Shown: positions 57,801 to 64,000 of the stretch, piece after piece
How the letters are laid out: each line of letters begins with the position of its first letter
Numbering within the stretch: the first letter of the stretch is position 1
DNA from: Posidonia oceanica
Lineage: Eukaryota; Streptophyta; Magnoliopsida; Alismatales; Posidoniaceae
Direction of reading: 5' to 3'
NCBI GenBank assembly: GCA_037176725.1
Contig: JAZBRS010000054.1
Coordinates: 14,154,001-14,218,000 of the forward strand
Length of the DNA stretch: 64,000 nt
Made by a program: the position numbers and the translations under genes
The notes under the pieces: generated by a model
What the model saw: the letters and a program-made list of their open reading frames with translations, nothing else
Databases searched by the model: none
Told to the model about the DNA's origin: nothing

Positions 57801-60800
57801 TGCCCGGAGAAGGGGAGAGGGGGTGCTGGAGAGGCGGAGACGCAGCGGCGATGCTCTCCGGAGCTCGGCGGAGGTCTGGGCTGCGTCGGGGAGCGGCGGC
57901 AGGGCTCGGAGCAGGTCGGAGAAGATGTCGGAGCCCTGCAGAGTTGTCCGGAGGTGGAGCAGACGGGAGCGGCGACGTCGTGGCATTCTGAGGCCACTGG
58001 AGCACTCCTGGAGGTCATGTGGTTCTCGAGGGATGGTCGGCGACTGGTTCTGCAGCTGGAGCGGCGATCCGAGCTCAGAGCTCGCCGGAGAAGAAGGAGT
58101 CGCCGGCGACGACGACTCAGAGCAGGAGGGGGTAGAACCTAGAACTAAGGGCCGGAAAAGCATGCTGGAACGAAGGCTAACCTAAAGGGAAGAAGCGGTA
58201 CCTATTCTACTGGCTGAGATGCTCCCCCGACGTCAGGCGATTCGGAGCTTGCCGGCGGTGATCGTTTGGTCGCTGTAGGTGCTGTCGACGACTCGGGAGT
58301 GGTGCGATCGACTCAGTGAAGTCTTCCAGAGCTCGCTGGATCTCTGGAACGAAGCTTCGTAGATCGGAGCAGAGATTCACTTCTGTGGGTTCACAGAAGA
58401 TGGCCGGAGGTGGGGGTGAGTAGCCCTCTGGATCAGTTGGAGGGCTCAGGCGAGCTTCTAGGGGTCTGGTGAAGGTGTGTGGATGCTTGGAAGGGTTGGT
58501 GATGGACTGGAGAGGAAGATAGGTCGTCGAGTGGATTTCTGGTGAAATTGGCCGCAGGTGTTTGTGGTGGAGTAATCGGGCTATGAGGGGGGAGAAGGCT
58601 GGAGGCCTGGTGGTCTGAGATGGTGGTGTTCTGGGGAGTAGGATGCTGAAGTTTGGGTGGATTTGGTGAGCTGTGGGGTTGGGAATTTTGGAGAAGGGGG
58701 AGTTGGGTTGCTGCTGTGTTTCAGAGTGACTGGGGGTGAAATGCTGGGTGGAATTGGGTGAGGAATGGAGGGCTGAGGTGGTGGAGTTCTGGGTGAGATT
58801 GGGGGATGAATTACGAATGGTTCGGGTGGAGATGGAAGCTCTGGTTTCAGTGGAAAGATGGAGGAGGAAGAGCTGAGTGTTGGCAGAGGAAGAAGGAGAA
58901 GATTTGGATGCTCTCAGGGCTCTAGATTCTCTCACTCTCTCCTGGACGACAAAAGGCGACGAAGAGGAGGTGAAGGGGAGGCTTTATGCAACTGGAGGAT
59001 CGAGTGAGGCGCGGTGGTTTTAGATTCTCCACCGGCGGGAGCTGCTGTTGTTGGCAGCGAAGGACGGCGAGGGGACTGGCATTAATTGCCCCAGAGATGC
59101 CGCTGAGATGGAAGAGAGGACGGAGCGAGCTGGAGCTGATGGGATCGAGGGAGAAGATTTGAATTTGAAGTTTGAAGAGAAGGAGGGAGTCGGTTGGCGG
59201 GAGATAACTGAGGAGGAAGAAGAAGAAGAAGGAGGGAAGAAGAGGGGGAAGGCGATCGTGGGCCGGGCTGCGCGCGGAGAAAAGGAAAAAAAAAGAAAGA
59301 AAAGAAGGAAGGAGGGGAGACGGGCCGGACTGGGCCCAGGAAAGAAGAAAGAAAAAATAGAAAGAAAGGAAGAAAGAAAGGGGGAAGAGAAAGGAGAGAA
59401 ATAAAATAGGTAAAAATGAAATAAAATAAAATAAAAAATAGGAAAGGTTTTTAGAGTGATTGTGTTTTAAGTTGGGACTCTGATTAAGTTTTTTAATGAT
59501 TGTTTTTGGTTAGTTAATTAGGTTTGAAGGGGTTTTGGTTTTGATTAGGGTTTTTAGAGTTTTGTTTATTTTGATTTGTTTTTGATTTTGATTAAATGCT
59601 TGTTAAGTCTTTTAAGTTGTTTTTTAATTATGTTTTTCTTGTTAAGTACTTGGGATGTTAGTTAGGATTTTTTTAAAGTTTGTTTTTAAATTAATTAGAG
59701 TGGGTTTTAGATTTTTGATTTTAGTCTTAAGTCTTTTTTGATTTGTTCTTGATTTTTGTTTGCTAAGTTCTTTTAATTAATTAATTTAATTAAGGTTTTC
59801 TTGTTAAGTTTTTAATTAAGTATTTTTGGATTCTTGATTGTTTGTTTTTATTTTTTAATTAAGTCTTTGAATTGTTCTTTTCAAATTTGTTATGTTAGGT
59901 TTCTCTTTTCCTTAATCATTTGCCTTAGCATTTTTAATTGTTTTCTTTTCTTTTTAGGAATTGTTTTTGATTGTCTTTTAGTAAGGTTCTTACTTTGGCT
60001 TGTTTTGATTGCTTTTTGGTTTTTTTCTTGATTTTACAGCATTTTCTTTTGGTTTGTTTTGCATTTTTTAAGTTGCATTCTAGATTTTCCATTTTGGCTA
60101 AATTTAGTTAGGTTTTTGGTTTTTTAATGGTTTGCTTAAGTTTTTAATTATTTTCCTTAGGGTTTTAGTTTGCTTTCCTTCTGTTTTAGAGTTTTAGAGT
60201 GTTTTAAAGGATTTTTAGGAATTTAGTAAGAGAAAAGAAGAGGAAATTAGAAAGAAGAGGAAAAGGGAGAAATGGAGGAATAAATAGGAAAGAGAGGAGC
60301 TGAAAGAAAATAATTTTTTTGAAAATCAAAGAAAATGGTAAAAATATGATAAAAATAGGAATAAGATTGAGAACAGATAGAAGCACAAGGGGGGCCCACA
60401 GCCAAGCCAGAAAGAAGGAGAAAAGGGGGTGAAAAGAAGGAGGATAATCAGGAGAGAGAGAGGAGAGAGAAAAGAATAATCCAGGAGAGAGAAAAGGATA
60501 ATTTGGGTAAAAGGAGGGTTTAGAGGTTTTGAAAAGGGTTGAAAATTGAGGAGTATGTAGCCTAGGGTCTCTAGTGTTGGTCCTAGGGTTTGGGTTTGGA
60601 TTTGGGAAGGTTTTGGAAGGGTTTTGAGGTGTAGAAAAAGGGTAGTTTTACCTAGGTTTTCTAGGATTTTTGGGAGTGGTTTTGGGTTGGAAATTTCTAT
60701 GGGTTTGGGTAGGTTTGTTAAGTTGGGAATGGTGGGTTTTCCTATGGTTTTTGGGTAAGTTTTGGATTAGGGAAAGGGGTGTAAGCTTAGGTCAAGTTTG

Positions 60801-60914
60801 GGCTTGTTTTGAAGGGTAAGATGAAAAGGAATGGTGTGGTTTGACCTAGGTTTGGATCCAGAAGTCACCAGAGAACTCCAACTGATTCAAGCTTGTCAAA
60901 ATGGAGTGTCAACA
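54892..60914 (-). repeat. 5' LTR of element G
   Basis: 6023 bp, followed on the right by TSD copy GTTGG. The 30-bp minisatellite (about 55550-56025) has roughly four more units than the left LTR, while a 12-bp block near 33450 is missing here. The coordinate offset to the other LTR is constant (21,982) from about 34074 to at least 37422, showing no indels in that middle section. A splice-donor-like AAGGTAAGT lies on the minus strand at 56470-56478. Confidence 0.95.
55550..56025. repeat. 30-bp minisatellite in G 5' LTR
   Basis: Same GCGGGCACGCGAAACGGTGC-containing unit as in the 3' LTR but about fifteen copies. Several adjacent copies differ at one or two positions, typical of slippage or unequal exchange. 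Confidence 0.9.
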
Positions 60915-60919
60915 GTTGG

Positions 60920-62406
60920 TGGTTTGCATTTTTGAGATTTTGGGTTTAAACTCTCTATTGTTCTGCACTCGTCTGATTTGGTATGTCGATTTTATTTGGT
61001 GTGCCGAACCTGCCCCTGAGTATGCTCTTGAACCTTAGTTCGGTCGACCAACCCATTTCAGTCTGTCGATTGAGCTCTCAGTGTGACGGGACCCTGGTTC
61101 GGTGAACCAACCCATTTTGGCATGTCGTGATAGCAAGTTGGTTCGGTCGACCGACCCATTTTGGTCTATCGAACCTGAACCTGGAAGTGAGCACAGGTCC
61201 CTAGTCCGGTCGATCGACCCATTTCGGTCTACCGATCCAGACCTGAGTTTGTTCCAGGGGTGTTTTTGGATGGGTTTTTAATTAGTATAATTAATGTTGA
61301 TTTATGCATTGGTTTTGTGGATTATCTGGTGGCATGAAAATGATTTGAAAATGATTTTTGAGTAAAATATGGATGTGTTTTCAAAGGAGTTTTGTCGTGG
61401 TTTGCTGGGGGCGAAACCTGGGGGTTGTGTTGTCAGGACTCGGGAATGTGACGACATTCCTAGTGTGTCGGGCACTTCACGTAGGCTGAATTCTAAGGGT
61501 CGAGATGCCGTCCATACCTAGTGGTATCGTGGCAGCAGACATGGGAGGTATGATACTCCTGTGTAGCTGGGCGTGATACCTTGGTTGCTACGGGTACCGA
61601 GACTCACTTTTGGGTTCGAGCACTGAGTTTTTGGGCACCGATAGGGCATGCCCTGCGGTCTTGTCCTGAGTGAGGATAGCTCGCCCAGGTGGGGTGAGTA
61701 ACTTTCCCATGTGGGGATTGCTTTTGAGGCTCCTTCAGGTGGGAGGACGCCGGGACAGGCACATTCCTCCACAGGGGGGTGTCCGTGGCAGTGCAGTGCG
61801 CTTCGATGATTGCTTGTAGGCCAGAGTTGGTTGCTTGGCACCAAGCAGCATGACTCATCGTGTTTTCTACCTACGGGGCTTGTGGTTCTGAGGTTTCTGA
61901 CCAGAGTGGGTCTTGAGCTTTTCTGCCTTTACGGTGTTGTGGCATTTTGCCGAGTTTTGGCCAATGGGGGCCCGTGAATTGATAAATGAGTTTTGAAATA
62001 AATAGTGATTTCAATAGAATGGCTTTATGGCTCTGGAAAAGTGATTTAAATAGAATTATATGATAAAATGGTTTTGGAATGATGATTTGGTTTGGTTTAT
62101 TTCCGAATGAAGGTTTTATTACGGTTTTGTCGTGGTTTTCCATGGGGTATGTGCAGGGTGACATTTCTAGTCACTCACGTGTTTTCTTTGTGGTTTTTAG
62201 TTGCAGGTGCAAGCGAGAGTTGCAGGTGCAGGCGAGTAGCAGTTTGCATTTGTAGTGTACATAATCGGAATCACGTAGCCGTCCACTGCAGGTTCTTGCT
62301 AGATATTTATTTTATTAGCCTGTAATAAATTGTAAATGTAGCATCTGTTTTTGATTAAATTTATTTGGGTTAATGAATCTTGTGAGTAGCAACTCGGGTC
62401 GTTACA
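60920..62406 (+). repeat. T0 3' LTR, piece 2
   Basis: Continues the T0 LTR after G and ends GGGTCGTTACA. The segment near 62150-62230 (GGGTGACATTTCTAGTCACTCACGTG) aligns with the reverse of A and B LTR segments (CACGTGAGTGACC), showing family relationship. A GGTCGACCGACCCATTT / TCGGTC motif repeats several times at 61035-61240. The next five bases are ATAAG, the expected right TSD of T0; its partner is outside the window. Confidence 0.82.
61030..61245. repeat. GGTTCGGTCGACCGACCCATTT repeat in T0 LTR
   Basis: Four to five imperfect copies of a unit of about 60 bp with GGTCGACC(A/G)ACCCATTT(C/T)GG and a following CGA.CC. GGTCGACC is itself palindromic. Similar CGGTCGA motifs occur at about 4890-5030 in E. 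Confidence 0.7.
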
Positions 62407-63534
62407 ATAAGATAGTTGATTCTAGGCAGCGTTTGGTTCAGCTTTTGAGCCTAAGCTTCCAGTGGGAATCTATTTTCCTCCCCAAAGGTGAAACAAACAT
62501 GTTTTCAAATGCTAACTTCTATCCAAATGCTGGCTCAAGGTGTTAGACGCTAGAGGGCTTGCGTCTTATGTTAGACGCAAGGAACCCTGCGTTCAACACC
62601 TGTATGTCGGTGCTCCTGGATTTTTGAGTGTAAGATGCAGAATGTGGTGCGTCTTATGTAAGACGCATGGATAGATAGCGTCTAACGCTTTGAGTTTCAC
62701 CAACTGCCTATTTAAGGAGTAAGTCGGTGGCTTCTTGGGGGTGTTTCTACTTCCCCTCTTCCTCCCCTTCTCCCTAGTGACATGAGGGTGCTGCAAGTGG
62801 TTCTTGGGTGCTTTGGAGCTTGGAGAGAAAGGTATGGTTGGATCCTTGCTTCTGCTCCTCCTTTTTCCTCTTTCTTCCTCTTTTTCTTGGTTCCACCCAC
62901 TGATTTCGGGGTGTTTCATGCTATGTGGGCCATTGTGGGCTTGGCAGTTGGCTGGAGGAGGTTTGGGGCGTGGCTAGAAGCTTGCTTGGAGATTTGATTG
63001 TAGTGGAGAGCAGCGGATTGGTTGGGTGCTTCTTGAAGAAGGTACACACCCCTTTAGAGAATTGTTTGCACACTTTAATAAGGTGAATTATTGCATACTT
63101 GCCTTGGATGTGTTTATATACGTGTATTCTTGCCTGGTTGTAGTTTGTGGTATTTTTGCATGCCTGGTTGGGAGGTTTTAGCTAAACCTCTTATTGCAGG
63201 GTGTTGGACGCACACCCTGGTGCGTCCAACGTTAGACGCTGGCTAGGCCACGTCTAACACCCCTGCGCTGCATTTTTAATCTAAAGTCAATTAAATGGCT
63301 TAGGGGTAGATAATTAAATGGATTAGGATTGTTAATAATGTTAGTTAGTAATGTGGTGACCTTGTAATAAAATAATTAGAGTTGGATTAGCATTAAAATG
63401 GGTTTTAGGTGGGACTTGGGAACCCATGGTGGTGGACGCAGGGTTCTCTGCGTCCAACGTTGGATGCAGGGTTTCCTACGTTAAACGCCAGGATTACTTT
63501 TCAGTCCCTACTTTTATATTTACTTTTCAAGGAG
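62407..63534 (+). repeat. Tekay-like LTR fragment flanking T0
   Basis: Resembles the reversed A LTR: palindromes GCGTCTTATGTTAGACGC (62560-62580) and GCGTCTTATGTAAGACGC (62650-62667), then CAACTGCCTATTTAAGG, a TATA-like box at 62709-62716 in the same position as the A TATA. Further palindromes lie at 63200-63260 and 63440-63490. No gene. Probably the LTR into which T0 inserted. Confidence 0.7.
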
Positions 63535-64000
63535 TGTAGTAACCCAGAAAATCAGCATGTCCATGCACGATGCCAAAGCTCGCGTGCATCGACCGAAGAT
63601 AGGCCACTATTAGCTGGTGGATCCGAGAAAGGAAACTCGACTCGAAAACACCAGAAAAAGGAGGAAAAACAAAGATAAAGCAAATTCGGAGTCGCCACAT
63701 AGTCTATTAAATCGGAAGACAAGGAAAACCGAGGAAAAGCATGAAAACATGCAAATGGATGGAATGCTATGCAAAATAAATGACTCGTGCCTAGGATAAG
63801 GGCATAATGGTCATTGCGGGCCAAGAGAAAGGGTAAGGACTATTGTTACGCACGAGGAAGGTGTTAGGCACCCCTGATATGTTCGGAATCGGTCTTCCTA
63901 GGCTTATCACTCGCATATGCAGGAAGGTGCATGCTTTAAATGCCTAAATGCCATGAATGCTTAATTACATGCTCAAATGTATGCTCAAGGTGCTAAGATG
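63535..64000 (-). repeat. Element F: start of another Ogre-type LTR
   Basis: TGTAGTAACCCAG start, then GAGTCGCCAC (63689-63698), GACTCGTGCCTAGGATAAGG and GGAAGGTGTTAGGCACCCC, all matching the G LTR start in order but clearly diverged. Preceding pentamer AGGAG (63530-63534) is the likely TSD. It runs out of the window. Strand inferred from G. Confidence 0.85.

Larger units (their letters stand above)
33018..60914 (-). mobile_element. Element G: giant Ogre/Tat-type Ty3/gypsy retrotransposon
   Basis: 27,897 bp with LTRs 33018-38929 and 54892-60914, exact TSD GTTGG at 33013-33017 and 60915-60919, and a tRNA-Arg-type primer-binding site. Minus-strand order: 5' LTR, leader, gag, protease, RT, RNase H, archaeal-type RNase H, integrase, an Ogre-ORF1/plant-mobile-domain-like ORF, tandem arrays, polypurine tract and 3' LTR. 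The size, LTR length, PBS and dual RNase H support the Tat/Ogre lineage. gag-pol has 11 stops and one frameshift. The extra ORF lies downstream of pol, whereas Ogre ORF1 normally lies upstream of gag. Confidence 0.93.
9206..62406 (+). mobile_element. Element T0: Tekay/Del-like chromovirus, fragmented host of later insertions
   Basis: Ty3/gypsy element on the + strand. Surviving parts in order: RNase H and most of integrase (about 9206-10558), integrase C-terminus with chromodomain (31377-31926), polypurine tract (31949-31962), and a 3' LTR (31963-33017 joined to 60920-62406). It is interrupted by A (TSD TCCTT) and G (TSD GTTGG), and its 5' part (LTR, gag, protease, RT) is separated or lost beyond the E insertion. 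The chromodomain and the LTR termini TGTAACACC...GTTACA support the Tekay/Del branch. The family assignment is by motif recognition only. Confidence 0.85.

Overview
This 64 kb window looks like intergenic DNA from a large, repeat-rich plant (probably angiosperm) genome. The evidence is wall-to-wall LTR retrotransposons of plant lineages: a Sirevirus-like Ty1/copia, Tekay/Del-like chromoviruses and Tat/Ogre-like Ty3/gypsy. There are tRNA-iMet and tRNA-Arg type primer-binding sites and a retroelement plant-mobile-domain-like ORF. I see no host gene, tRNA, rRNA or CRISPR. The species cannot be named from this sequence.

The window reads as a nest of insertions, several of them bounded by exact 5-bp target-site duplications (TSDs). 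Labels used below: T0 is a Tekay/Del-like chromovirus on the + strand. Its surviving pieces are RNase H-integrase (about 9206-10558), integrase C-terminus plus chromodomain (31377-31962) and a 3' LTR split into 31963-33017 and 60920-62406. Inside T0 integrase sits A, a Tekay-like solo LTR (10559-31376, TSD TCCTT). Inside A sits B, a non-coding element with 3-kb LTRs (13296-30965, TSD ATCTC). Inside B sits C, a gag-only element (18418-27813, TSD GAAGG). Inside the T0 3' LTR sits G, a 27.9-kb Ogre/Tat-type element (33018-60914, TSD GTTGG). On the left, T0 is cut by E, an Ogre-type LTR in two pieces (4601-5074 and 7527-about 9205). E is itself split by D, a solo LTR of the C family (5075-7521, TSD GCTTC). 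E is also invaded by S, a gag-only Sirevirus-like copia whose left LTR runs off the window (1-4595). On the right, T0 lies in another Tekay-like LTR fragment (62407-63534), followed by F, the start of another Ogre-type LTR (63535-64000).

Element G is the most informative part. It lies on the minus strand with LTRs of about 6 kb and a tRNA-Arg-type primer-binding site. Its gag-protease-RT-RNase H-archaeal-type RNase H-integrase frame is about 9 kb long and is kept in one phase except for a 20-bp duplication, but it carries 11 internal stops. An intact 375-codon ORF resembling the Ogre ORF1/plant-mobile-domain family lies downstream of integrase rather than upstream of gag. Two related tandem arrays lie between that ORF and the 3' LTR. 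The two LTRs form a mosaic: the ends differ by several percent while about 3.5 kb in the middle is almost identical, as expected from LTR-LTR gene conversion.

None of the elements appears autonomous. S and C keep only broken gag genes, B has no coding sequence, A and D are solo LTRs, T0 is fragmented, and G has stops throughout gag-pol.
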